NCBI GenBank assembly: GCA_046153695.1
Contig: JBJXEZ010000240.1
Coordinates: 1 to 7,729, forward strand
Reading direction: 5' to 3'
Source: M3007 sp046153695
GTDB lineage: Bacteria; Bacteroidota; Bacteroidia; Chitinophagales; Saprospiraceae
DNA: 7,729 bases
Shown here: positions 1 to 6,149 of the stretch, in pieces
Position numbering within the stretch: the stretch's first letter is position 1
How the letters are laid out: every line of letters begins with the position of its first letter
Notes under the pieces: model-generated
The model's database searches: none
Told to the model about the DNA's origin: nothing
The model's input: only the letters and a program-made list of their open reading frames with translations
Made by a program: the position numbers and the translations under genes

Positions 1-2
1 AA

Positions 3-398
3 AAAGACGGCCAACCTTTTTCCAACTCGCAGGAAGACCTTTCGGGTTTGTTTAGCGGCCAGTACTCACTTGAAGTGCAGGATGTCTTTGGATGCATGGC
101 CGTTTTAGGGCCAATTTCAGTTTCCAACACGTCCGGTACGCCGATTGAACAAACGATGGAGCGGGCCTTTCAGATTTTTCCCAACCCGGTTTCAACTTGT
201 TTTCAATTCGAGCATAGGGAAGTACATCCCGTTCGCGTGCGCCTGTTAATGCCTGACGGAATTGTGCTGCGAACATGGGATTTTGAAGGTCTCGGCAATG
301 CGTACTGCATAGATGATTTACCGACGGGTCAGTATTTGCTGCATGTAGAAACCCGCTCAGGAGTGCCTTTTAGTACTATTCTGGTAAAAGGCAAATAG
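3..398 (+). CDS. C-terminal end of a T9SS-secreted protein (5' end outside window)
   Basis: This is the last 131 codons of a longer gene; the frame is open to the left edge, so the true start lies outside. The first 40 or so residues resemble the end of a SprB-like repeat, with an SGQYSLEVQDVFGC core matching the usual 'G-Y-s-v-D-x-x-G-C' pattern. After a short linker comes a type A T9SS sorting domain: FQIFPNPVS, a beta-strand region ending in LLMPDGIV, then DLPTGQYLLHVET and a terminal strand ending in VKGK. In this family the domain directs export through the type IX system and is cleaved during attachment to the cell surface. The product is therefore probably a surface or secreted adhesin-like or enzymatic protein, but its main domain is not visible. 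Its stop codon lies three bases from the end of the convergent aminotransferase gene. Confidence 0.9.
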   Translation, partial: KDGQPFSNSQEDLSGLFSGQYSLEVQDVFGCMAVLGPISVSNTSGTPIEQTMERAFQIFPNPVSTCFQFEHREVHPVRVRLLMPDGIVLRTWDFEGLGNAYCIDDLPTGQYLLHVETRSGVPFSTILVKGK

Positions 399-401
399 GG
401 C

Positions 402-1607
402 CTACCGCAAGCGCGAAAGAACCGTTTTTACCCGATTAATAGCCTCCCGCAGCTGTTCCTCCGATGCCGCATAACTCAGCCGGAAACAGTTAGGGTCGCC
501 AAAAGCCGCGCCCGAAACCAACCCGACGTATGCGCTGGACATAATGTAGTCGCAAAAATCGTCGGCGTTTCGGATCACATTATGCCCGTCTGTTTTTCCA
601 AAAAAAGCACTCACGTCCGGGAAAACATAAAACGCGCCCTCCGGGTGGTTGGCCTTGATACCGGGTATTTCCTCCAGCATGGAGAGCACGATGTCGCGGC
701 GCTCGCGGAATGCCTCGCGCATGGCGCGGGTGGGGCCGAGATCGGCGGTGAGCGCAAATGCGCCCGCTTTTTGGCTGAACGATGCCGCACCGCTGGTCAC
801 CTGACCCTGAATTTTGGCACACGCATCGGCGATGAACTTGGGCGCACCGATATAGCCTAATCGCCAGCCGGTCATGGCAAACCCTTTGGCAAAACCGTTG
901 ACCGTGACGGTGCGGCCTTTTACCTGCGGGAAACTGCCGATACTGACATGCTCGTGGGTGAAATTGATGTACTCGTAAATCTCGTCGCTAACGACAATAA
1001 CGTGCTCGTGCCGGGCCAGCACCTCCGCGTAGGCTTGTAGTTCCTGTCGGTCGAACACGGTGCCCGTCGGATTGCACGGGGAAGAAAAAAGCACAAACTT
1101 GGTGCGCGGCGTGATGGCGGCTTCCAATTGTTGGGGCGTAGGCTTGAACTCGCGCTCCACGCCCGCGTACACGGGTACCGGAACGCCCCCCGATAGTTTT
1201 ACGATTTCCCAGTACGACACCCAGTAAGGAGCAAAAACGACCACTTCGTCGCCCGGATCGAGCAGGGCCTGGCAGATGTTGTAGATGGACTGCTTGGCCC
1301 CGTTGCTCACCACGATTTCGTCGGGCTTGTACTCTAAGTTGTTGTCGCGTTTGAATTTTTCACTGACGGCCTTGGTCAGCTCCGGCAAACCGGCCACAGG
1401 CGTGTACTTGGTATATCCATCGCACAGCGCCTGGTAGGCTGCTTCCTTGATGTGGGCAGGTGTGTCGAAATCAGGCTCACCGAGACTCAGGCTGATGACA
1501 TCGTGGCCGAGTGCTCGCAATTCGCGGCCCATGCGGGCCATTTTTAACGTCTCGGACTCGGCCAAATGCAGTACGCGTTGGGATAAAACGGATTGTTCGA
1601 CTTTCAT
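402..1607 (-). CDS. aspC: Pyridoxal-phosphate aminotransferase, aspartate aminotransferase type (class I, AspC/AspB-like)
   Basis: This 401-residue protein has the usual length for subgroup Ib aspartate aminotransferases, cytosolic enzymes that interconvert aspartate and 2-oxoglutarate with oxaloacetate and glutamate. Visible motifs in order: SLGEPDFDTP (41-50), NGAKQSIYN (102-110, cofactor phosphate region), SSPCNPTG (175-182, Asn179 contacting PLP), VSDEIYEY (206-213, Asp208 and Tyr211), and the PLP-lysine motif FAKGFAMTGWRLGY with Lys241 as the Schiff-base residue. Arg376 in the NCFRLSY segment is the expected carboxylate-binding arginine. The ATG at 1607 gives a standard N-terminus; it is preceded by an A-rich stretch rather than a Shine-Dalgarno sequence, normal for Bacteroidota. 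Substrate range cannot be read from sequence alone; some relatives also use aromatic amino acids or prephenate. The nearest good promoter box is about 290 bases upstream, beyond an inverted-repeat element. Confidence 0.93.
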   Translation of the reverse strand: MKVEQSVLSQRVLHLAESETLKMARMGRELRALGHDVISLSLGEPDFDTPAHIKEAAYQALCDGYTKYTPVAGLPELTKAVSEKFKRDNNLEYKPDEIVVSNGAKQSIYNICQALLDPGDEVVVFAPYWVSYWEIVKLSGGVPVPVYAGVEREFKPTPQQLEAAITPRTKFVLFSSPCNPTGTVFDRQELQAYAEVLARHEHVIVVSDEIYEYINFTHEHVSIGSFPQVKGRTVTVNGFAKGFAMTGWRLGYIGAPKFIADACAKIQGQVTSGAASFSQKAGAFALTADLGPTRAMREAFRERRDIVLSMLEEIPGIKANHPEGAFYVFPDVSAFFGKTDGHNVIRNADDFCDYIMSSAYVGLVSGAAFGDPNCFRLSYAASEEQLREAINRVKTVLSRLR

Positions 1608-1679
1608 TTTTTACATTAAAATTCTACCAGTCAGGCGGTTTTGTTTTTTCTTTGACGCGGGTTTATGCCCTTGTGGCGT

Positions 1680-1723
1680 AAAGTGTCACAGAGGCTCACG
1701 GAGTTTTTTGAGGCTCACAGAGT
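1680..1723. repeat. Degenerate partial copies of the neighbouring inverted-repeat unit
   Basis: Bases 1680-1704 match 1746-1770 at 24 of 25 positions, and 1710-1723 is a second partial copy sharing the GAGGCTCACAGAGT core. With both arms of the adjacent inverted repeat, the core occurs four times in about 200 bases, three times in one orientation and once inverted. This suggests a family of repeats rather than a single chance hairpin. Confidence 0.8.
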
Positions 1724-1745
1724 TTTGCCCGACGTGACTTTGAAA

Positions 1746-1882
1746 AAAGTGTCACAGAGGCTCATGGAGTCTGAGAGGACACATAGAAAAAAAGTAAAAA
1801 CCTGTGTACATTAGCTCATTCTCGAAGTAGCACATTTTTTTCTCTGTGTCCTCTCAGACTCTGTGAGCCTCTGTGACACTTT
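1746..1882. repeat. 48-bp near-perfect inverted repeat with 41-base loop
   Basis: The left arm (1746-1793) and right arm (1835-1882) are reverse complements at 45 of 48 positions. Mismatches fall at pairs 1765/1863, 1766/1862 and 1784/1844; the first two could form G-U pairs in RNA. The inner ends are runs of seven A and seven T. Arms contain GTGTCACAGAGGCTCA and CTGAGAGGACACA segments. The spacer (1794-1834) shows no recognisable gene. It lies between two divergent genes, so it is not a simple convergent terminator. It looks like a small non-coding mobile or REP/MITE-like repeat, though no transposase is present and no target-site duplication could be established by eye. Confidence 0.88.
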
Positions 1883-1900
1883 GTCGCGGACGCGCGCGGC

Positions 1901-1908
1901 CAAAGGTA
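1901..1908 (-). promoter_or_regulatory. TACCTTTG promoter box, probably for the aminotransferase gene
   Basis: On the minus strand this octamer is TACCTTTG, fitting the Bacteroidota -7 consensus TAnnTTTG and identical to four other boxes in the window. It points left to the aminotransferase gene, whose ATG is at 1607. If used, the transcript would carry a leader of about 280 bases that includes the whole inverted repeat. No well-spaced TTG -33 element is visible, so the assignment is tentative. Confidence 0.4.
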
Positions 1909-1924
1909 AGACACTTGCGAAATA

Positions 1925-2497
1925 ATGCACCACCGCACAAACATATTCGGCGCACCGGGTGCGGGCACTACAACCCTTGGCAAAGCGCTCGCTCAGCGCC
2001 TCGGCTGCGCTTTTTTCGATTCGGACGACTATTACTGGTTCACCGATGATCCGCTGCCCTATCGCCGAAAGCGAAACCCGGAGCACCGGCTTCGGTTGCT
2101 GCGTGCCGACCTGGAACAAGCCGGCAGTTGTGTCGTTTCCGGCGCTCTACTGGGTTGGGGCGACACGATTTTGTCCGGTTTTGATGCCGTGGTGTATCGG
2201 TGGCTGCCAGTCGAAACCAGATTGGAGCGCATCCGCCAACGCGAAACAGCCCGGTACGGCGCAGCGCGAATCGAGCCCGGCGGCGACCTGAACAGTGTTT
2301 TTGAAAAATTCATGCTCTGGGCAGCCGACTACGATCACGCACCAGAATCCCGTCAGCGGGGGTTTTTGGCCGAAGAGGCCTGGCTAAAAAATGGATGCCA
2401 AGCGCCTGTTTTGCGCCTGGCTGATGACCTGCCTGTGCCTGTTTTGGTGGAAAAAATAAACCACTGGCTCGAAAGCCAAGGAACGCGGACGAAATAA
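1925..2497 (+). CDS. Small P-loop (adenylate/shikimate kinase-like) ATPase with altered Walker A
   Basis: This 190-residue single-domain protein has a P-loop NTPase fold of the small-kinase type. Near the N-terminus is GAPGAGTTTLGK (9-20), a Walker A loop in which the usual lysine of GxxxxGK[ST] is replaced by Thr15. Next come FFDSDDYYW (30-38), where a nucleoside or shikimate kinase would place substrate-binding acids, CVVSGALLGWGD (69-80), and an arginine-rich LERIRQRETARYG segment (100-112) resembling the lid of nucleotide kinases. From memory, a family of uncharacterised proteins shares the GxxGxGTTTLG loop, the DDYYW-like motif and SG.L.GWGD, so the change is probably a family trait rather than damage. 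The substrate is unknown. The ATG at 1925 sits only 42 bases beyond the inverted repeat, with no Shine-Dalgarno; no TAnnTTTG box on this strand was found. It converges on the lipoprotein gene with a 23-base gap. Confidence 0.82.
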   Translation: MHHRTNIFGAPGAGTTTLGKALAQRLGCAFFDSDDYYWFTDDPLPYRRKRNPEHRLRLLRADLEQAGSCVVSGALLGWGDTILSGFDAVVYRWLPVETRLERIRQRETARYGAARIEPGGDLNSVFEKFMLWAADYDHAPESRQRGFLAEEAWLKNGCQAPVLRLADDLPVPVLVEKINHWLESQGTRTK

Positions 2498-2520
2498 AGT
2501 ACCCATTTTGGCGGCCCGGT

Positions 2521-4008
2521 TCAAAACTCGATCTCGAAACAGCCCGCATCGGGCATCATCGCGTCGCGCGGTTTCCCGTCCAGGTCGGTGCCGATGCCGG
2601 GTAGGGGAAGGGCGTAGCGGTTTGCCTTGGAATGAAGCGTGTCGAGCCGAAAGTTTTTTTCAGAAATATTCAAAAATACGGTGTCCTGGCTCTGTAGATT
2701 GAGGCAGGGATTGCAGAAATTGAAGAAGTCCGGGTGGTCATTGGGCCGGAGCAGGTCTTTCACGCGCACAAGGCAGTTTTTCAGGGAATAATCAAACTCC
2801 GCTGGCACGCCAGTTCGGTCGAACAGGGTGATCTGGTCGGCTCTGCCGCCAGTAAGGATGCAGTTTTGAAAACGCGCCCGGAGGGGGTTGGCGGCGTAGG
2901 TGGCGCACAGGTCGTCGAAGCACAGGGCGTTGCTCATGCGCAAGGCCTCGCCCGATACACCGTAACTGGCCGCAGTGCAGTACGAAAAATCATACTCGCC
3001 GCCGTATTCCAACTGGATGGCGTACCCAGTGTTGGTGTGGAACAGGCAGTTTTCGGCGACTATTTTGGCATGGATACCGATGAGGCCGCTACTGGATGTG
3101 TTGTAAATCTGCGTGTTGCGCACGGTCAGGTTGGCGGCAGAATCCACACGAACGCCGATGATCGAGTTGCGCACTACGGTGTGGTCTATTCGGTGCCCCG
3201 TCGTGCCTTCTTGCAGCCAAATACCCGTCCATTGGCCCGACGTAGTGACAAATTCCGGCTCAATGCGGTCGCCTTCAAAAATAACGGGACGCTCTTGTGT
3301 CCCCTCCACGAGCAGGCGGCCGTTGCCTTGAAAAATCAAAAGACCGTCGTTGTACCGTATTACCTGCGAATCCTGAACGGTTTTGGCCAGCCCTCCGTGT
3401 ACATATACGCGGGTACCGGCGGGTATGCGCACGGTGCAATCGTTCACCACAAGCACACCGTAGATGACGTATGGGCGCGGGTCGTCCCAAAACCACTCGC
3501 CGCCTGTGCAGGTGTAGAGCGTGGCGCTGCCAGCGCTGAAACGGGAGGGGATGTAGTTGGCGTTTTGGCCCCAAGCCTCCAGTACCACAGTTTGTGTGTT
3601 CCCGTTCGTTTCAAAAACAAGGTTTTCATGGAGCACGAACGGGCTTATACTGGGCGGCGCATTGGGGTTGATGGTCACTTCGGCAAAAACGTACAGGCTG
3701 TCCTTAGGCGCTATTTCCACCCCCTCGTGGCTGTCGCCGGGCAGGCCGTCCACGTTGAGGTTGAAGCGCGACTGGCCGCCCATTTCCAGGTAAATACGGC
3801 CAATGCGGATGCTCTCGTCGTGGGGGTTGTAGATTTTCAAAATGCGGGTTGCCGAGCCAAGGGCGGTAAACACCGTATCGAAGCGCAGGGTGTCGGCGCT
3901 AAAGGAGATTTTGTCGGCGGGGTCGGTCGTGAAGCGCTCTTTTTGACAAAAAACAAACAGGCAGCAAATGCCGACGGCAAGCGAAACGGGCAAGAGAAAA
4001 GGACGCAT
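2521..4008 (-). CDS. Putative surface lipoprotein with right-handed parallel beta-helix
   Basis: This 495-residue protein starts with a hydrophobic export signal (about 4-20) ending at Cys21 followed by QKE, as in Bacteroidota lipoproteins. However, the residue before the cysteine is Phe, not the usual Gly, Ala or Ser. Residues 35-145 form a conserved-looking block (FSADTLRFDTVFTALGSAT, then DSLYVFAEVTINP) that I associate with an uncharacterised Bacteroidota lipoprotein family. Residues about 185-390 carry short beta-strand repeats (RIDHTVVRNSIIGVRVDS, NTQIYNTSSSGLIGIHAK) typical of right-handed parallel beta-helices, often found in carbohydrate-binding or surface proteins. The C-terminal GIGTDLDGKPRD...DAGCFE (471-492) resembles the tail of 'choice-of-anchor Q' proteins. 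The function is unknown; periplasmic or outer-membrane location is inferred. A TACCTTTG box 29 bases upstream gives it its own promoter, separate from cdd. Confidence 0.85.
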   Translation of the reverse strand: MRPFLLPVSLAVGICCLFVFCQKERFTTDPADKISFSADTLRFDTVFTALGSATRILKIYNPHDESIRIGRIYLEMGGQSRFNLNVDGLPGDSHEGVEIAPKDSLYVFAEVTINPNAPPSISPFVLHENLVFETNGNTQTVVLEAWGQNANYIPSRFSAGSATLYTCTGGEWFWDDPRPYVIYGVLVVNDCTVRIPAGTRVYVHGGLAKTVQDSQVIRYNDGLLIFQGNGRLLVEGTQERPVIFEGDRIEPEFVTTSGQWTGIWLQEGTTGHRIDHTVVRNSIIGVRVDSAANLTVRNTQIYNTSSSGLIGIHAKIVAENCLFHTNTGYAIQLEYGGEYDFSYCTAASYGVSGEALRMSNALCFDDLCATYAANPLRARFQNCILTGGRADQITLFDRTGVPAEFDYSLKNCLVRVKDLLRPNDHPDFFNFCNPCLNLQSQDTVFLNISEKNFRLDTLHSKANRYALPLPGIGTDLDGKPRDAMMPDAGCFEIEF

Positions 4009-4036
4009 GGACGGTGGTTGAAGTACGGTTGACGCA

Positions 4037-4044
4037 CAAAGGTA
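4037..4044 (-). promoter_or_regulatory. TACCTTTG promoter box for the beta-helix lipoprotein gene
   Basis: The minus-strand TACCTTTG lies 28 bases before the ATG at 4008, in the 48-base gap between cdd and the lipoprotein gene. It matches TAnnTTTG, but no TTG at the usual distance upstream is visible. Its position suggests the lipoprotein gene can be transcribed independently of cdd. Confidence 0.55.
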
Positions 4045-4056
4045 ACGCTTGGTTGT

Positions 4057-4554
4057 TCACGGGTTGCCCGAAGCCAAAAAGTCGCCCGTGAACGCGAAGG
4101 GAAGCAGGTCGCCGCTTTTTTCAAAAACAAAAACAGGCCCCGTCTCGCCCTGAGCGATGATCCGTATGGTGTGACCGTTTTTTTGTTCTGTTTCGCAAAT
4201 AACCTGCCGGCAGGCACCGCAGGGAGCGGCGGGCAGGGCAATGATTCTGTCGGGGGCTTGCACGGTGACGGCTATGGCGACTACGGGCACACCGGGAAAC
4301 CGGCTGGCCGCCGCCGATAGCACGGCCTGCTCTGCGCAGATGCACATTGGATAAGCCGCATTTTCGTAGTTAGCCCCGCCCAGCATTTCGCCGTTGGCAA
4401 ACAAAACTGCAGCGCCGACGCGGAAACGCGAATACGGGGAGTAGGAATTTTCACGCGAGCGGTGGGCCAGTTCGAGCAGCAGTCGATCGGTGTCGGGCAG
4501 CGCGTCCGGTGTGTCGCACGCGAAGTAAGCAGTTTGAAAAACGTGTTGTTGCAT
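4057..4554 (-). CDS. cdd: Cytidine deaminase
   Basis: This 165-residue cytosolic enzyme hydrolyses cytidine and deoxycytidine to uridine and deoxyuridine in pyrimidine salvage. The length is in the range for the small, tetrameric form with an N-terminal extension of about 20 residues. NSYSPYSRFRVGAAV (36-50) is the substrate-binding strand region. ENAAYPMCICAEQA (64-77) holds zinc ligand Cys73 and the proton-shuttling Glu75. PCGACRQ (111-117) supplies zinc ligands Cys112 and Cys115. All catalytic residues are present. The ATG at 4554 follows the DUF1801 stop by only 8 bases, so the two genes are very probably co-transcribed and translationally close. No Shine-Dalgarno sequence is evident. Confidence 0.95.
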   Translation of the reverse strand: MQQHVFQTAYFACDTPDALPDTDRLLLELAHRSRENSYSPYSRFRVGAAVLFANGEMLGGANYENAAYPMCICAEQAVLSAAASRFPGVPVVAIAVTVQAPDRIIALPAAPCGACRQVICETEQKNGHTIRIIAQGETGPVFVFEKSGDLLPFAFTGDFLASGNP

Positions 4555-4562
4555 GGGAATGA

Positions 4563-4940
4563 TCAGGGTTTTTTGCTACGCGGCGCCGTGTATTTCACTT
4601 CTTCGTCTAGTACTAGCGCCTCGTGTACTACTTCGGCCAGTGCTTCCTCCCGGATGTCGGCCACAAAACGGTATGTAACGCCAGCCACTTGGGATCGGTC
4701 TTTGAAATCCAGCAGGTGCTGCTCGTTGGACAGTTCGTTGGCGCGGATGAAACACAGCTCCACAGCGCCGTTTTTGAGCGGGTTGAGGTAGCAGACTCCC
4801 GATTTTCGGAAAAAGAACGGCACCCGGTAGCGGATGCCGCAGGTCACTTGCGGAAACCCCGTGATAAAGTGGTGCAGGGCAAGCATGATGCGGCGTTGCT
4901 CGCCTTCGAGCGATTCGATGTAATCGAGGCAGGCATCCAT
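4563..4940 (-). CDS. DUF1801 domain protein (YdhG-like)
   Basis: The 125-residue product begins MDACLDYIESLEGEQRRIM, then has GIRYRVPFFFRKSGVCYLNP, VELCFIRANEL and a C-terminal helix rich in acidic residues ending in a basic tail. This order (helical start, I-R-Y-x-x-P-F-F segment, a short beta region, then an A-L helix) matches the DUF1801 family, whose biochemical role is not established. The frame stays open upstream to 5048, but that part would lie inside the tRNA, so the ATG at 4940 is chosen; it also gives the family's normal N-terminus. That ATG begins two bases after the encoded CCA of tRNA-Arg, leaving no room for its own promoter or ribosome site between them. It is probably transcribed with the tRNA upstream and cdd downstream. 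Confidence 0.85.
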   Translation of the reverse strand: MDACLDYIESLEGEQRRIMLALHHFITGFPQVTCGIRYRVPFFFRKSGVCYLNPLKNGAVELCFIRANELSNEQHLLDFKDRSQVAGVTYRFVADIREEALAEVVHEALVLDEEVKYTAPRSKKP

Positions 4941-4942
4941 TT

Positions 4943-5017
4943 TGGTAGTCCCGAGTGGAATCGAACCACTATCTGAGGTTCCGGAAACCTCCATTCTATC
5001 CGTTGAACTACGGGACC
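4943..5017 (-). tRNA. tRNA-Arg (anticodon CCG)
   Basis: The 75-base minus-strand sequence folds fully: acceptor GGTCCCG with CGGGACT (first pair G-U), D arm GTTC/GAAT with GG in the loop, anticodon stem GAGGT/ACCTC, loop TTCCGGA with anticodon CCG (4982-4984), T arm AGTGG/CCACT with loop TTCGATT. The discriminator A is followed by an encoded CCA (4945-4943). It reads CGG arginine codons. Its 3' end touches the start region of the DUF1801 gene. Confidence 0.97.
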
Positions 5018-5035
5018 TTTTGAAAACTTGGGCCG

Positions 5036-5067
5036 CAAAGGTAGGCAAATATCCGGCGCATTGGCAA
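5036..5067 (-). promoter_or_regulatory. Promoter for tRNA-Arg and probably the DUF1801-cdd genes
   Basis: On the minus strand there is TTG (5067-5065), a 21-base spacer, then TACCTTTG (5043-5036). This is close to the Bacteroidota arrangement of a TTTG/TTG -33 element about 19-21 bases ahead of TAnnTTTG. The tRNA's first base is 18 bases further on, leaving a short leader to be removed. It is the best-formed promoter in the window. Confidence 0.65.
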
Positions 5068-5137
5068 GCAGAATTTCGGGTGAAAAATTCCCGCCGGTTG
5101 TAGGCAGGGCCATCGCCCGTTCAATTTTGAGGGGCTA

Positions 5138-5150
5138 TGTACCGTGTACA
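5138..5150. other. Short palindrome TGTAC-CGT-GTACA
   Basis: A perfect 5-bp inverted repeat with 3-base centre lies in the 202-base gap between plsC and tRNA-Arg. It could be a protein-binding site, but nothing else supports this and a chance occurrence is possible. Confidence 0.2.
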
Positions 5151-5170
5151 AAAATTTTGGCTGGAACCGT

Positions 5171-5197
5171 CGGCCGTTGCTGTGCATCAGCAAGCCG
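5171..5197 (-). terminator. Possible weak terminator hairpin after plsC
   Basis: CGGC-TTGCTG pairs with CAGCAA-GCCG around a 5-base loop, with a 2-base bulge, starting 23 bases after the plsC stop. No T run follows directly on the minus strand; a TTTTT run occurs about 14-20 bases later. It may end plsC transcripts, but it is not a classical intrinsic terminator. The remaining bases of this gap (5044-5219) hold only the tRNA promoter and a short palindrome. Confidence 0.25.
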
Positions 5198-5219
5198 ATA
5201 GGGATGTGAAGTTGTTGGC

Positions 5220-5939
5220 TCACTCCCTCGCCAATGCGCCTTCAATCCACTCCCGAACTGCCAATTCCAGCGCCTCGCCGTCGTCGTTTCGCAGTAACGG
5301 CCCATAACTCACCCGTACGCGGATGGTTGGCTCTTGAAAACGCTCCCACGCATGCCCGCCAAAAGTCGCGTCACCGACCCAAAAGTCGCGCTTGTCCTCG
5401 AAATGCAAGGCAACCGGTGCTACGGGGATGCTCCAGCGGGCTGCTGCCCGGAAGGCACCTTTTTTGAACGGGAGTATACCGTCGAGATCAGAGGTAGTGC
5501 CCTCCGGAAACAAGATGACCGAAAACCCTTCGCCCAGCACTACATCAGCCACTGCCTTCAGAATGGTTACCCGGCTGTTGCTCGCTTCTCGCTGAACGTA
5601 CAGGATACCGGCCCAACGGGCACCTTTGCCAATCAGGGGCCAATCTGCCAGTTCCGCCTTGGCTACAGGGTAGGCATACACGTCGCGCAGCAAAATAATC
5701 GGATCGAGGTAGGAACGGTGGTTAGACATAAGGATACACGGCACAGCAGGCGGTGAGCCTTCCACGGAAATTCGGATGCCCATACCGTATAGCAAGCGCA
5801 CGGCCCAACGCTGTCGTACAGCCATGATGCGGGCGGTGTCTTGCCGCAGGCAGACGCGCCGCCAATACACTTCGGCTACAATCCGGGCAGTGTACGCCAC
5901 AAAAAATAACAAACGCCAGATGACGCGGAGGTATCGCAT
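5220..5939 (-). CDS. plsC: 1-acyl-sn-glycerol-3-phosphate acyltransferase (PlsC family)
   Basis: This 239-residue membrane-associated enzyme is predicted to acylate lysophosphatidic acid to phosphatidic acid, the precursor of all phospholipids. It has an N-terminal hydrophobic segment (about 6-24) for membrane anchoring, then the catalytic NHRSYLD motif (73-79, His74 and Asp79), KAELADWPLIG (94-104), a VQRE segment with Arg117, FPEGTTS (144-150, phosphate-binding) and IPVAPVAL (171-178). All four usual acyltransferase blocks are present. The frame can be extended to a TTG at 6002, but that extension is encoded by a strong hairpin terminator, so the ATG at 5939 is preferred. A TAnnTTTG box ends only 6 bases before this ATG, implying a leaderless or nearly leaderless message. 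Substrate could instead be another lysolipid or ornithine lipid, since the family is broad. Confidence 0.9.
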   Translation of the reverse strand: MRYLRVIWRLLFFVAYTARIVAEVYWRRVCLRQDTARIMAVRQRWAVRLLYGMGIRISVEGSPPAVPCILMSNHRSYLDPIILLRDVYAYPVAKAELADWPLIGKGARWAGILYVQREASNSRVTILKAVADVVLGEGFSVILFPEGTTSDLDGILPFKKGAFRAAARWSIPVAPVALHFEDKRDFWVGDATFGGHAWERFQEPTIRVRVSYGPLLRNDDGEALELAVREWIEGALARE

Positions 5940-5945
5940 GGGGGG

Positions 5946-5953
5946 CAAAAGTA
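5946..5953 (-). promoter_or_regulatory. TACTTTTG box immediately before plsC
   Basis: Minus-strand TACTTTTG fits TAnnTTTG and ends 6 bases before the ATG of plsC. Transcription from it would begin at or within a few bases of the start codon. It shares bases with the T tract of the terminator immediately upstream. No TTG is seen at the -33 position, which would lie inside the hairpin. Confidence 0.4.
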
Positions 5954-5980
5954 AAAAGGCGCGGATGTTGTCCGCGCCTT
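5953..5980 (-). terminator. Strong intrinsic terminator
   Basis: Minus strand: AAGGCGCGGA, 5-base loop, TCCGCGCCTT (perfect 10-bp GC-rich stem, 5980-5971 with 5965-5956), ending in a run of T (5957-5953). On the plus strand no T run follows directly, so it acts leftward. It ends transcripts of the small upstream unit (33-codon frame) and sits directly in front of plsC. Confidence 0.8.
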
Positions 5981-6047
5981 GATGTATGGTTTTTTGGGCC
6001 AATGACCTCGGGTCAACAGCCCGCGAATGGGCCGCTACGAGGAGAGA

Positions 6048-6149
6048 TTACAGATCGGTACCTGGGCAGCCGTAGCCACGGTGACAGGCTTCGAGGAGTA
6101 CGAGGGCTGCCATGAAGGCAAGGGCGAGGAATTTTTTCCAGTTCTTCAT
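6048..6149 (-). CDS. Tiny putative lipoprotein (33 residues)
   Basis: The predicted peptide starts MKNWKKFLALAFMAALV: two to three lysines, then a hydrophobic core of about 14 residues, then LLEAC (Cys22) and a short tail with a second cysteine, GYGCPGTDL. This is the layout of a lipoprotein signal peptide with almost nothing after it. Glu at -2 of the lipobox is unusual. The ATG at 6149 is preceded by AAATTTAAAAGC, an A-rich context typical here; the frame is open further up to 6230, but that part has no signal-peptide character and is probably untranslated. It sits between a TACCTTTG box (6266-6273) and a strong terminator. I recall similarly tiny cysteine-containing lipoproteins in Bacteroidota but cannot name a family. 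Alternatively the transcript may act as RNA. Confidence 0.55.
   Translation of the reverse strand: MKNWKKFLALAFMAALVLLEACHRGYGCPGTDL

Noticed and set aside
399..401. A missing terminator or hidden feature between the convergent T9SS and aminotransferase genes.
   Set aside because: The gap is three bases. No hairpin with a T tract is evident around it, so there is nothing to annotate.
1680..1882. The inverted-repeat region as a CRISPR array or insertion sequence.
   Set aside because: Copies are in mixed orientation and irregularly spaced, with no unique spacers and no transposase frame between the arms.
2734..4032. A 432-codon plus-strand open frame opposite the beta-helix lipoprotein gene.
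   Set aside because: It is the antisense shadow of a GC-rich coding region. Its product has no recognisable domain, whereas the minus-strand product has a signal peptide, beta-helix repeats and a conserved tail.
4943..5017. tRNA-Arg as an integration (att) site of a mobile island.
   Set aside because: No integrase gene and no direct repeat of the tRNA 3' end is visible in the window, and housekeeping genes flank it on both sides.
4941..5048. An N-terminal extension of the DUF1801 protein starting at 5048.
   Set aside because: The extension is encoded by the complete tRNA-Arg sequence and is not protein-like. The ATG at 4940 gives the normal family start.
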